Assembly (NCBI GenBank): GCA_028706585.1
Contig: JAQTVX010000001.1
Span: 20,712-39,281, forward strand
Direction of reading: 5' to 3'
DNA length: 18,570 nt
Source of the DNA: Candidatus Krumholzibacteriia bacterium
GTDB taxonomy: Bacteria > Krumholzibacteriota > Krumholzibacteriia > Krumholzibacteriales > Krumholzibacteriaceae
The notes below the pieces were generated by a model. That model was not told the DNA's origin, did no database searches, and saw only the letters and a program-made list of their open reading frames with translations. Below, in pieces: positions 6,930 through 15,073 of this stretch (positions are counted from its first letter, which is position 1; every line of letters begins with the position of its first letter). The position numbers and the translations under genes are program-made.

Positions 6930-7962
6930 CTTTCGTACCTTTCTCGAGTTCCTCAACTCTCTTCTCGAGGAGCCCGACTTCTTTGAACAGATCCGGAAGT
7001 CTCGCGATCAGCGCGTAGATCTTCCGAGCCAATCCGTGCTCCCGCGCCGGATAGCCCGACACTTTCGTGTTGGCCGGCACGGACTTCGTGACCCCTCCCT
7101 GCGCCCCCACCATCGCGTTGTCACCGATCTGGATATGCCCGACCAGACCTGCCTGTCCCGCTAGAACCACGTTGCGTCCGAGCTGGGTGCTGCCCGAGAT
7201 TCCGACTTGAGCGGCAAGGATCGAATCTTCCCCGACGACGACGTTGTGGGCGATCTGGACGAGATTGTCTATCTTGACTCCCCGTTTGATGATGGTTGCG
7301 TCCGTCGTCGCCCGGTCGATCGCCGCGTTCGCGCCGATCTCGACGTCGTCCTCGATACGAACGATCCCGATCTGCGGGATCTTACGGTTCAATTCCCCGT
7401 CTTTTGCGTAGCCGAATCCATCGCTGCCGACAACGACTCCGGCATGAAGAATAACGCGATTGCCGATCTCGCATTGCTCGCGAATGGTGACGTGAGGGTA
7501 AATGAAGCAATCCTCGCCGATTTTGACCTCGTCGCAGATGCAGACGAGGGGAAGAACCGTCGTTCGCGATCCCAGCATCGCGTTCTCGCCCACGTAGCAG
7601 TACGCACCGATGGAAACGTCGGCACCGATCTTCGCGCTCGTCGAAATAATCGCCGTCGCGTGTATCCCGCGCTGCCGCCGCTCGGACGAATCGACCGAGA
7701 ACAGCGACATGACTTTCAGAAACGCAAGGTACGGGTTGGATACCTTGATTATCGGTTTCGGGGATCCGCCGTTGCGATCGGCGATGACGGCGGACGCACG
7801 GGTCGTGGCTAGGTACGAATCATACTTCGAGTTGGCGAGAAACGTGATCTCGCCCTCGCGCGCCTCTTTGATCCCGGCGACGCCGCCGATTGTGATATCC
7901 CGGTCGCCGATGATCTCGCCCCCGACCAGCCGGGCCAACTCTTCGAGCTTGTATGAAGCCAT
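6904..7962 (-). CDS. lpxD: UDP-3-O-acylglucosamine N-acyltransferase LpxD
   Basis: LpxD adds the second hydroxyacyl chain, from ACP to the 2-amino group of UDP-3-O-acyl-GlcN. An N-terminal uridine-binding domain (ITFLANSKY) leads into a hexapeptide-repeat beta-helix and a C-terminal helical, charged tail (LLEKRVEELEKG). With the ATG at 7962 the protein has 352 residues. The active-site histidines then fall at 239 (in VQIAHNVVVG) and 276 (in GLVGHIQIG), the same numbers as in E. coli LpxD, which supports that start over the TTG at 7983. DGFGYAKD is the usual substrate-pocket loop. It lies 27 bases after skp/ompH, and its 3' end overlaps the start of lpxC-fabZ. No strong ribosome site is visible. 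Confidence 0.95.
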   Translation of the reverse strand: MASYKLEELARLVGGEIIGDRDITIGGVAGIKEAREGEITFLANSKYDSYLATTRASAVIADRNGGSPKPIIKVSNPYLAFLKVMSLFSVDSSERRQRGIHATAIISTSAKIGADVSIGAYCYVGENAMLGSRTTVLPLVCICDEVKIGEDCFIYPHVTIREQCEIGNRVILHAGVVVGSDGFGYAKDGELNRKIPQIGIVRIEDDVEIGANAAIDRATTDATIIKRGVKIDNLVQIAHNVVVGEDSILAAQVGISGSTQLGRNVVLAGQAGLVGHIQIGDNAMVGAQGGVTKSVPANTKVSGYPAREHGLARKIYALIARLPDLFKEVGLLEKRVEELEKGTKVDSSAKDD

Positions 7963-7989
7963 CGCGTGAATCCGGTCGTTCAATCCCTG

Positions 7990-8535
7990 TCATTTGGGAT
8001 TGTTCGTCATCTGTTTGTTGAGCTCGTCCATCACTCTATCGGTAAGATCGATGGTTTTCTTCGCGTAGACGATGTTGCCCTGGGCGGCATCGAAGATGAC
8101 CGTATAGCCCTCGTCCTCCGCGATCTTCGCGATGACGGCATTTATCTTCTCGACGATCGGCTGCGTGAGCTCTTTATTGCGTTTGGCCGCTTGGCCATCA
8201 TCGCCGAACACATCGCTCATATACTGGTTGTACTCTTTCAGTTTCTTGTCGAAGAGAAGCTTCTTTTCGGCCTGTTTTTCCTCGCTCAGCATGAGGCTCT
8301 GGCTCTGAATCTCCTCGCGCATCTTGGCGAGCTCGGCCTCCATGTCGGACGCCTTCTTCTTCCACGTGTCGACTTCTTTCTTGTATACCGCCTCTGCATC
8401 GACTGTTTCCTTGTACTCGGCGAATATCTTCGCCGTATCGATATACCCTAGCTTGACTTCCTGGGCCTTCAGGACGCTTAGAGGAAGGAGCGATAAAATG
8501 AAGCACGCCAGGACCGGACACAATACCCTCTTCAT
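7990..8535 (-). CDS. skp: Periplasmic OmpH/Skp-family chaperone
   Basis: A 181-residue protein with a signal peptide (MKRV, a hydrophobic core, likely cleavage after LKA at 24). It is followed by the short beta-strand opening typical of OmpH (VKLGYIDTAKIF) and a long charged helical, coiled-coil region at about 45-130. The C-terminal part (AEDEGYTVIFDAAQGNIVYA) returns to the trimerisation core. Skp/OmpH trimers hold unfolded outer membrane proteins in the periplasm and hand them to the Bam machine. The position directly between bamA and lpxD is the classic one. The ATG at 8535 has a strong AAAGGAGG seven bases upstream; an adjacent TTG at 8538 is less likely. Confidence 0.92.
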   Translation of the reverse strand: MKRVLCPVLACFILSLLPLSVLKAQEVKLGYIDTAKIFAEYKETVDAEAVYKKEVDTWKKKASDMEAELAKMREEIQSQSLMLSEEKQAEKKLLFDKKLKEYNQYMSDVFGDDGQAAKRNKELTQPIVEKINAVIAKIAEDEGYTVIFDAAQGNIVYAKKTIDLTDRVMDELNKQMTNNPK

Positions 8536-8607
8536 CAAAATGCCTCCTTTCGAGCGATTATCATCGTGGACAAATATAGTACTTTCTTCACTGATTGAAA
8601 CTACTTT

Positions 8608-10857
8608 TTAGAAGAATGTCCCGAAGGTGAAGTGGGGCTGCCAACCCGGCCCGCCATCCTTGTCGAAGCCGTAGCCGTAATCGAAGCCGAGGTTGCCGAC
8701 TCCGGGCATATCTATCCGCACGCCCAGGCCTATGCTGCGACGGAGATCGAAGGGATCGGCGGTCCCGAACGAATTCCACGTGTTGCCGGAATCGAAGAAA
8801 AAGAGGCCGTAAACCGCTTCCGTGAACGGAAACAGAATCTCCTGCGTGTATGTCGTCATGAAGCGCCCGCCCACGTACTCGTCGTTCCCCCGGGGCACCA
8901 CCTCGTAGAAATCGTACCCGCGCAGCGCATAGCGACGATTGCCGCCGAGACGGAACCTCTCGAAATCAGGGACTTCCTCCGGGTTCGAGTAGCCGTCTAT
9001 CGCGCCCACTTCCATGTTCAGATGAAACGTCAGCTTCCAGAACAGGTTCCTGAACCACGAGAGCTCCCCAAGATAGCGCATGTACTTCACGTTTCCCTGG
9101 AGCAGTCCGCCTGAGAACTCGCCGCTCAGGGAGGCAACGGAGCCCAACGTGGGATGGGTGGGATTATCCGTCGAGTTCCTCGTCATGCTGAAAAGCATGC
9201 TGCTCTTCAACATCGGCCAGTCGTATGTACGCAGAACGCCGTCCTCGGGATAGTCACTCGAGAAGTCGGAGAGCGATATGTGCTCGAACCTGTAGCTCAC
9301 CCAGCTTTTCGTATAATCGAGCCATGGAAACGGCCGTCCCATCTGGATCGAGAATCCTTTCCGGCGATCGGCGTAATACTGCTGACTGACCCGATCCTGA
9401 ATCGAATTGTAGACGGATATGCTCAGAGAATTCTCCGTGCCGAGAAGATACGGCTCCGTGTACTGGGCATTGATGTTGGTGCGATACTTTCCGAACTCCC
9501 AGTCAATCGTTGCCCCCTTGCCTCTTCCCAGCAGATTGTTTTCTTGAACTCCGAAAAATCCGCTCAGAGAGTTGAGCTGGGAAAACCCGGCACCCACCTT
9601 GAAATTTCCGGTCGTCTTGTCTTCGACGGCAAGGAGAAGATTGATATCCCCCTTCTCGTTCACCGGCTGCGTATCTACTTTCGGAGCCCCGTTGAAATAG
9701 CCGAGAGAGACAATATCGCGGATGCTGCGCTGAACCTTCGTGAGCACGAACCGATCCCCGGGGTATATGCTCAGCTCCCGCCTGATAACGGATTCGAATG
9801 TCTTCGAGTTGCCTGATATCTTGATCTCGTTGATCGACGCCGGATCGTTCTCCACGATCGTGAGGTCGAGATCGATCCGCCGTCCGCGCGTCTTCCGCTC
9901 GGGTATCACGCGGCTCCAGATGTAGCCCTGCTCCCAGTAGCGGCTGTTGATACCCGCCTGCATCCCCTCGATACGATCGAGAGCGAAGGGATCTCCTTCC
10001 TTGAAGATCGCGAGCTTCTTGATCTCTTCGTCGCTCACCACCTTGTTCCCCGACCAGGCAATCGTCCCTATTGTGTATTGACGACCCTCATTAATACGGA
10101 TGTAGAGATCGAGCGACCTTCCCCCCTTGATCTCATCCTGCTTATCGATGCGCGCCTCGGCGTCCAGGTAGCCGAAGGTGCCATACAGATCCTTGATCTT
10201 CCTGAGATCCTCCTCCAGCGTCGCCGGCTTATAATCCCCGCCCCGCCACCAACGGTCCTCCTTGCTTTCCATGATTTTCCGGATGTCGCCGGATTCGACG
10301 GCGCCGTTGCCGAGGAAATCGATATGGCGTATCTTGACCTTTCCACCCTCGGTGATCACATAGGAGATAATAACGTTGTGCTCCTTGGGGATCGGGGTTT
10401 TCTTGACGTCCACGCGGGCCCGCGTATATCCCTTCGCGGCATACAGGGCGAGAATCGAGTCGACATCCTGCGTTAGAAGCGACGGACGCGCGAAGTAGCC
10501 CTCCTTGAGCAATGCCTTGGCTTCGACGTCCTCGCGCTTCAGCTTGTTGCACCCCTGGATGCGGACCTCCTTCACGCGAGGGTACTCCTCGACAAGGATC
10601 GCCAGAATCGTCTTGCCGTTCTCTTCCCGGTAACTAACGCGCAGATCAGCGAACTGCTTCGTCTGAAAGAGGCGCTTGAGCCCTTCGGAAATCCGTTCCT
10701 CGCGGTACTCGTCCCCCGGCCGCAGGCCGAATATCTGGAGTATCATCTTTTCCGAGACAAAGAAGTTCCCCGATATCTCGATCCTGTCCACCGGCATCGA
10801 CCGCGCGGCGGTGGCGAGACACAACATTAGACAGATTATTCCGAAGGCTCGCTTCAT
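8608..10857 (-). CDS. bamA: Outer membrane protein assembly factor BamA
   Basis: BamA (Omp85 family) is the core insertase for outer membrane beta-barrel proteins. The 749 residues show a signal peptide (MKRAFGIICLMLCLATAARS) and five POTRA repeats over about residues 20-425, with repeating cues such as IEISGNFFVS, VRIQGCNKL, IDFLGNGAV, IAWSGNKVVS and IKISGNSKT. A C-terminal 16-strand barrel follows from about 430. The barrel has the L6 signature in RYALRGYDF (about 642-650; VRGF/Y in relatives) and ends with a terminal Phe, as the beta-signal requires. It is the first gene of the nine-gene envelope operon, 72 bases ahead of skp/ompH. AGAGG lies 7 bases before the ATG. Identification is secure. 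Confidence 0.96.
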   Translation of the reverse strand: MKRAFGIICLMLCLATAARSMPVDRIEISGNFFVSEKMILQIFGLRPGDEYREERISEGLKRLFQTKQFADLRVSYREENGKTILAILVEEYPRVKEVRIQGCNKLKREDVEAKALLKEGYFARPSLLTQDVDSILALYAAKGYTRARVDVKKTPIPKEHNVIISYVITEGGKVKIRHIDFLGNGAVESGDIRKIMESKEDRWWRGGDYKPATLEEDLRKIKDLYGTFGYLDAEARIDKQDEIKGGRSLDLYIRINEGRQYTIGTIAWSGNKVVSDEEIKKLAIFKEGDPFALDRIEGMQAGINSRYWEQGYIWSRVIPERKTRGRRIDLDLTIVENDPASINEIKISGNSKTFESVIRRELSIYPGDRFVLTKVQRSIRDIVSLGYFNGAPKVDTQPVNEKGDINLLLAVEDKTTGNFKVGAGFSQLNSLSGFFGVQENNLLGRGKGATIDWEFGKYRTNINAQYTEPYLLGTENSLSISVYNSIQDRVSQQYYADRRKGFSIQMGRPFPWLDYTKSWVSYRFEHISLSDFSSDYPEDGVLRTYDWPMLKSSMLFSMTRNSTDNPTHPTLGSVASLSGEFSGGLLQGNVKYMRYLGELSWFRNLFWKLTFHLNMEVGAIDGYSNPEEVPDFERFRLGGNRRYALRGYDFYEVVPRGNDEYVGGRFMTTYTQEILFPFTEAVYGLFFFDSGNTWNSFGTADPFDLRRSIGLGVRIDMPGVGNLGFDYGYGFDKDGGPGWQPHFTFGTFF

Positions 10858-10900
10858 GGCTTATCCTCTACAATTTACACAAAAATGCAAAGCGGCGCGA

Positions 10901-10929
10901 ATACTATCACACCGTCTACCTTCCCACAA
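10901..10929 (-). promoter_or_regulatory. Candidate sigma70-type promoter for the bamA-lpx operon
   Basis: Reading the minus strand, a -35-like TTGTGG (10929-10924) and a -10-like TAGTAT (10906-10901) are 17 bases apart, placing transcription start about 35-40 bases before the bamA ATG. Neither box is a strong match (3 of 6 and 4 of 6). A promoter is expected here because the preceding operon ends at the terminator just upstream. A sigma-E-type promoter cannot be excluded. Confidence 0.35.
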
Positions 10930-10933
10930 TCGC

Positions 10934-10961
10934 AAAAAGAGCTCTTCTCGCGGAAGAGCTC
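10934..10961 (-). terminator. Rho-independent terminator after clpC
   Basis: On the minus strand a perfect 9-base stem (GAGCTCTTC / GAAGAGCTC) with a 5-base loop CGCGA is followed directly by TTTTT. It lies 46 bases past the clpC stop, so it should end the lysS-lolCD-mcsAB-clpC transcript and insulate the bamA operon. The stem is only moderately GC-rich, but the hairpin plus U-tract arrangement is textbook. Confidence 0.85.
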
Positions 10962-11007
10962 TCGCAGGCTTTACGGATTGTACGTACTGGCGCCAGGTAT
11001 GGTTCCC

Positions 11008-13455
11008 TTACGGGCTCACCTTTTTCACCGAGGCGAATGTGAGTTCACGCGCACCTGGTTCCGCCGTGATCTTGAGCTGATCGTTCTTCGTGAGTTCGCC
11101 GCTCAGAAGCCTTTCGCTAAGCGGGTCCTCCAGGTACCTTTGGATCGCGCGTTTGAGGGGGCGCGCACCGTGATCCGGGTTGTAGCCCTTCTCAAGGATG
11201 AATTCCCGGGCCTCGACCGTGATCTCGAACTCGATCGATTGAGCCTCGAGCCTTTTGTAGAGGTCCTTGAGAAGAATCTCTATGATCTGGATGAGATCGC
11301 TCCGTTCGAGCTGGCGGAAGACGATGATCTCGTCGAGGCGGTTGAGAAACTCGGGATTGAAGACCTTTCGCAGCTCATCGAGAACGCTCGCCTTCATCTG
11401 CTGATAGCCCGCATCGCTCCCCTCGGAGATGAACCCCATTCCTTTTCTCCCCTTGATCTCCTTGGCGCCGACATTCGAGGTCATGATCAGAACGGTGTTC
11501 TTGAAGTCGACCCGCCGACCGAATGAATCGGTGAGACAGCCCTCCTCCAGAATCTGCAGGAGAAGGTTGAAAACGTCCGGATGGGCCTTCTCGATCTCGT
11601 CGAGAAGAACAACGGAGTACGGCTTGCGACGCACCTTTTCGGTGAGCTGGCCCCCTTCCTCGTATCCAACGTAGCCGGGGGGCGCTCCTATAAGACGCGA
11701 TATCGCGAACTTCTCCATGTATTCGGACATGTCGATGCGCAGGAGCGCCTCCTCGCTCTCGAACAGGATCCCTGAGATCGCCCGGGCGAGCTCAGTTTTT
11801 CCGACGCCGGTGGGGCCGAGGAAAAAGAAAGAGCCAATGGGACGTTTCGGATCGCGCAGCCCCGCGCGATTGCGCCTTACTGCAGTCGCGATGGCGCGGA
11901 GCGCCTCCTCCTGCCCGACGACACGCTTACGGAGCTCGTCCTCGATGTGCAGCAGCTTCACCGTTTCCTCTTCCTGCACCTCCGAGACGGGAATACCGGT
12001 CATGTCGGAAATGACGTTCGCGATATCCCGATCGGTCACGATCGATTCGCTCTCCTGCCTCGACTCGCTCCATTCCCGGTGCAAGTCCTGGATCCGTTTG
12101 CGGATTTCCTTTTCCTGGTCGCGGAAGGCGGCGGCTTTCTCGAACTCCTGTGCCTGGATCGCGGACTCCTTCTCCTTCGAGATTTCCTCCGCGCTCTTCT
12201 CGAGATCGCGCAGATCCTCGGGCACCGTCGTAACCGAAAGGCGGGCCCGCGCCCCGGCCTCGTCGATCACGTCGATCGCCTTGTCCGGAAGGAAGCGGCC
12301 CTGAATATAGCGCTGAGAAAGGGACACGGCCTGCCGTATCGCGGCGTCGGTGAACTTCGTGCGGTGGTGCGCCTCGTACTTGTCCCTCAGTCCCATGATT
12401 ATCTGGACCGTCTCGTCTTCGGTCGGCGGATTTATGATTATGGGCTGGAACCTCCGCTCGAGAGCGCCGTCCTTCTCGATGTGCTTGCGGTACTCGTCCA
12501 GCGTCGACGCGCCGATGCACTGTATCTCGCCTCGCGCGAGCGCCGGCTTGAGCATGTTGGAGGCATCGATCGCGCCCTCGGCGCCTCCGGCGCCCACGAT
12601 CGTATGGATCTCGTCGATGAATATGATGACCTGATCGTTGTCCTTGAGCTCATTGATGATTGTCTTGAGGCGCTCCTCGAACTGGCCGCGATACTTCGTG
12701 CCGGCCACGATCGAAGCGAGGTCGAGGGTCGTGATGCGCTTGTCCCTGAGAAGCTCGGGAACCTTCCCCTCGACGATCCTCTGTGCGAGCCCTTCGACGA
12801 TGGCGGTCTTGCCGACGCCCGGTTCGCCTATGAGAACGGGGTTGTTTTTCTTCCTGCGGCATAGGATCTGGATAATCCTGCCGATTTCCTGATCCCTGCC
12901 TATGATCGGATCGAGTTTGTTGTCGCGGGCGAGCTGCGTGAGATCGCGCCCGAACTGGTCGAGCGTCGTGGTTTCCGCCTTTCCGCGCGCGGCCTTCTTG
13001 ACGCCCGCGGCGCCACCGCTGCGGGCAAGGCTCTTCATGATCTCTTCCCTGACGCGTTTGCGATCGATCCCGAGCTCGAGAAGCACCCGCGCCGCAACAC
13101 CCTCGCCCTCGCGAATGAGTCCGAGGAGGAGATGTTCGGTCCCCACATAGTTGTGCCCGAGGAATCTTGCTTCCTCGACTGAGAGCTCGAGAACCCTTTT
13201 CGCCCTTGGCGTGAGCGGTATCTCTCCGACCGTGAGGGTTCCACCCGTCGGCTTCACCATGTTCTCGATAGTCTGCTGAATCTGCTCCGGATCGACCTCC
13301 AGCCTCTGCAGAACCTCCGCCGCGATTCCCTCGCCGAGACGCAAAATGCCCAGCAGGAGGTGCTCAGTCCCGATGTAATCGTGCTGCAGCCTGTTTGCCT
13401 CATCCCGCGCGAGGTAGATGACTTTGCGCACCCGTTCGGTAAATTTATCATTCAT
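11008..13455 (-). CDS. clpC: AAA+ unfoldase ClpC (ClpP partner)
   Basis: ClpC unfolds substrates and feeds them to ClpP. The 815 residues contain a double Clp-N repeat (1-145), AAA-1 with Walker A GEPGVGKT (210-217) and DEIH (281-284), a UVR/middle-domain helix (EFEKAAAFRDQEKEI, about 437-451), and AAA-2 with GPTGVGKT (547-554) and DEIEKAHPD. A KGMGF loop in AAA-2 matches the ClpP-docking loop. E31 and E107, in the two GTEHLLLG segments, align with the B. subtilis ClpC glutamates (E32, E106) that bind phosphoarginine, fitting the upstream mcsAB. The ATG at 13455 follows mcsB by 47 bases; AAAGGA lies 15 bases upstream, rather far. Together with the middle domain this is ClpC, not ClpA or ClpB. 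No clpP is in the window. Confidence 0.96.
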   Translation of the reverse strand: MNDKFTERVRKVIYLARDEANRLQHDYIGTEHLLLGILRLGEGIAAEVLQRLEVDPEQIQQTIENMVKPTGGTLTVGEIPLTPRAKRVLELSVEEARFLGHNYVGTEHLLLGLIREGEGVAARVLLELGIDRKRVREEIMKSLARSGGAAGVKKAARGKAETTTLDQFGRDLTQLARDNKLDPIIGRDQEIGRIIQILCRRKKNNPVLIGEPGVGKTAIVEGLAQRIVEGKVPELLRDKRITTLDLASIVAGTKYRGQFEERLKTIINELKDNDQVIIFIDEIHTIVGAGGAEGAIDASNMLKPALARGEIQCIGASTLDEYRKHIEKDGALERRFQPIIINPPTEDETVQIIMGLRDKYEAHHRTKFTDAAIRQAVSLSQRYIQGRFLPDKAIDVIDEAGARARLSVTTVPEDLRDLEKSAEEISKEKESAIQAQEFEKAAAFRDQEKEIRKRIQDLHREWSESRQESESIVTDRDIANVISDMTGIPVSEVQEEETVKLLHIEDELRKRVVGQEEALRAIATAVRRNRAGLRDPKRPIGSFFFLGPTGVGKTELARAISGILFESEEALLRIDMSEYMEKFAISRLIGAPPGYVGYEEGGQLTEKVRRKPYSVVLLDEIEKAHPDVFNLLLQILEEGCLTDSFGRRVDFKNTVLIMTSNVGAKEIKGRKGMGFISEGSDAGYQQMKASVLDELRKVFNPEFLNRLDEIIVFRQLERSDLIQIIEILLKDLYKRLEAQSIEFEITVEAREFILEKGYNPDHGARPLKRAIQRYLEDPLSERLLSGELTKNDQLKITAEPGARELTFASVKKVSP

Positions 13456-13483
13456 AATCTACTTTAGGCGTCCTTTCTTACCC

Positions 13484-13489
13484 ATTATA
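13484..13489 (-). promoter_or_regulatory. Consensus -10 box in front of clpC
   Basis: On the minus strand the 47-base mcsB-clpC gap contains a perfect TATAAT, 28 bases before the clpC ATG, in an unusually AT-rich patch. No good -35 box lies 16-18 bases upstream, nor a TG extended -10. It may be an internal promoter giving clpC extra or stress-specific expression, or chance in AT-rich DNA. Confidence 0.3.
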
Positions 13490-13502
13490 ATGCAATATGT
13501 TA

Positions 13503-14561
13503 TTACTTATATCCATTTAGCTTTTCTCTAATATAGTCCGCCCGAGCTCTATCTCTCTCCTCCACCTTCATCACCTTGTCGTGCAACCTCTGGAGGTGCA
13601 TCGGCTGAACCATAATGAAAAGCTCGTTGAGGGTTCCGAGACTGCAATCCGTTATGACCCCCAGACCGATGCCGAGGCGGACGGCGGATATCAAACTCAT
13701 TGCTTCCTTTGAACTTACGACTCTGGCCGTTTTCAGGATGCCGTGCGCCCTCCAGATCTTGTCTTCGAGCAAGCTCCGTGCCTTTTTGAGCAGAACGCTC
13801 CTTGCTTTTTTCTCGAACTCGAGCACCTTTCTAACGTGCCCTTCGATATTTCTCACCGTATCCTCCTCGGAGAGACCGAGGGTAATGCTATTGGATATCT
13901 GGAACAAATTGCCGACGATGTCGCTGCCTTCTCCCTGGATTCCGCGCACCGTTAGACGGATGTTTCTCAGACCGTCCAGCACCTGCCCGATATCCTTGTT
14001 GTGGACCAGCCCCGGCAGATGGACCATCGCCGAAACCCTGAGACCCGTGCCGACATTCGTCGGACAGGCCGTCAGGTATCCGAGCTCCTCCGAGTAGGCG
14101 TAGCAGAGCCGCGAATCTATCTCGTTGTCCAGCCCCCCGATGCGCTCGAACGCACTCTGGAGCGAGAACCCTGGCTCGAATGACTGAATCCTCAAATGAT
14201 CCTCTTCATTGATCATGACGCCGAGCTGCTCGTCAGGTTGCACGATGAGGCAACGATTCACAAAATTCTTGGCCATTTCACGGCTTATGAGTCGCCGCTC
14301 GGCCAACAGCAAGCGGTCGGACTCCGAGATCTCGTCCATGTCGAGCACGACAGCACCGGCAAGCGATGGACAGTCCTCGAGCGCGGTCTTCGTCTCGTCC
14401 CGAATCTCTCCGAGCACCCGAGCGCCGGCGCCGTGCGTAAAGGGGCGCTTGTCGAGATTCCGGGCGATCCTCACGCGGCTCGACAACACGAGCTCAGCCT
14501 CTTCCCCCGACCCGGACAGCCATCGCGGGGGCTTCTCGATCAAAGCCTTCAGCTTTGGCAC
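13503..14561 (-). CDS. mcsB: Protein-arginine kinase McsB
   Basis: McsB is a phosphagen-kinase-fold enzyme that phosphorylates arginine residues, marking proteins for ClpC-ClpP. The 352 residues show the nucleotide-site SSRVRIARN (27-35), the INEEDHLRIQ loop (117-126), the active-site CPTNVGTGLR (166-175), RGIQGEGSDIVGNLFQISN (206-224), and a C-terminal RDRARA (336-341). The last fits the RDxxRA motif that binds phosphoarginine and activates McsB allosterically. The free-guanidine kinases (creatine, arginine) have an extra N-terminal domain that is absent here, so McsB is the right call. It starts with GTG, 8 bases after GGAGGG, and overlaps the end of mcsA by 13 bases, so translational coupling is likely. 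Confidence 0.95.
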   Translation of the reverse strand: MPKLKALIEKPPRWLSGSGEEAELVLSSRVRIARNLDKRPFTHGAGARVLGEIRDETKTALEDCPSLAGAVVLDMDEISESDRLLLAERRLISREMAKNFVNRCLIVQPDEQLGVMINEEDHLRIQSFEPGFSLQSAFERIGGLDNEIDSRLCYAYSEELGYLTACPTNVGTGLRVSAMVHLPGLVHNKDIGQVLDGLRNIRLTVRGIQGEGSDIVGNLFQISNSITLGLSEEDTVRNIEGHVRKVLEFEKKARSVLLKKARSLLEDKIWRAHGILKTARVVSSKEAMSLISAVRLGIGLGVITDCSLGTLNELFIMVQPMHLQRLHDKVMKVEERDRARADYIREKLNGYK

Positions 14562-15073
14562 GGCATCTGCCCTCCACTTTCGCTCCCCGACAGCTTGCGA
14601 ATCTCGTCACGCAGCTCGGCGGCGCGCTCGAACTGCTCGAGCTGTATCGCGAGCTCCAACTGCTCCTGCAGATCCCTGACTTTTCTGCGCAGGCTCACCT
14701 GCCTGCCGTAGCGCTGGGGGATCTTTCCGAGGTGATGCGTATTTCCATGGATGCTCCTGAGAAGCGGAATGAGCTGCTTCTGGAAGAACTCGTAACACTG
14801 CGAGCATCCGAGCCTACCCACCTCCTGGAACGCGGAATAGCTTGTTCCGCAATTCGGACAGCTGTCCATGGAGACGCCTTTTTCGGCTGCGGCGAATGCC
14901 GAATCGAAGAGACCGGCAACGAAATCGGTCATCGCGAAGTTGCTCTTCTTGAGCTCGTCGAACCCGCGCTCCTCCGCGCACTGCGGACATATGTGTATCG
15001 CGCGGACCTTGTGGTTCTCCACGTTCGTGAAGTGTATCGTCGCTTCCCGCTTCTTACAGAACTGGCAAAGCAT
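14549..15073 (-). CDS. mcsA: McsA-type zinc-finger/UVR protein, activator of McsB
   Basis: A 174-residue protein with four CxxC pairs (3-6, 29-32, 72-75, 90-93), as in McsA, where they bind metal in two zinc-ribbon-like modules. An HGNTHHLGKIP segment (109-119) follows. A C-terminal UVR motif (about 136-162, LEQFERAAELRDEIRKL) resembles the linker of UvrB/UvrC and ClpC. In Firmicutes McsA binds and activates McsB and can act as an adaptor to ClpC. The ATG at 15073 was chosen because AAAGG lies 5 bases upstream and the protein then starts with the first CxxC pair. Longer in-frame readings back to 15136 only run through lolD. It overlaps lolD by 20 bases and mcsB by 13. Confidence 0.92.
   Translation of the reverse strand: MLCQFCKKREATIHFTNVENHKVRAIHICPQCAEERGFDELKKSNFAMTDFVAGLFDSAFAAAEKGVSMDSCPNCGTSYSAFQEVGRLGCSQCYEFFQKQLIPLLRSIHGNTHHLGKIPQRYGRQVSLRRKVRDLQEQLELAIQLEQFERAAELRDEIRKLSGSESGGQMPCQS

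Larger units (their letters stand above)
10858..11007. other. Intergenic region between clpC and bamA
   Basis: This 150-base, comparatively AT-rich gap is the largest non-coding stretch in the window. It separates two minus-strand operons. It holds the clpC terminator (10934-10961) and a candidate bamA promoter (10901-10929). A 10-base palindrome CTGGCGCCAG at 10987-10996 sits between the clpC stop and the terminator. I see no open reading frame or RNA gene in it. Confidence 0.7.

Noticed and set aside
8536..8607. Possible promoter in the 72-base bamA-skp gap
   Set aside because: A weak -35/-10 pair (TTTCAA, TATATT, 16 apart on the minus strand) is present, but the boxes are poor and the gap is AT-rich, so chance is likely.
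10987..10996. Palindrome CTGGCGCCAG between clpC and its terminator
   Set aside because: Short stem, no T-tract and no loop; too little to call an operator or a second terminator.
11947..12864. 305-residue plus-strand open frame opposite clpC
   Set aside because: It is antisense to highly conserved ClpC coding sequence and has no motif or ribosome site that I can support.
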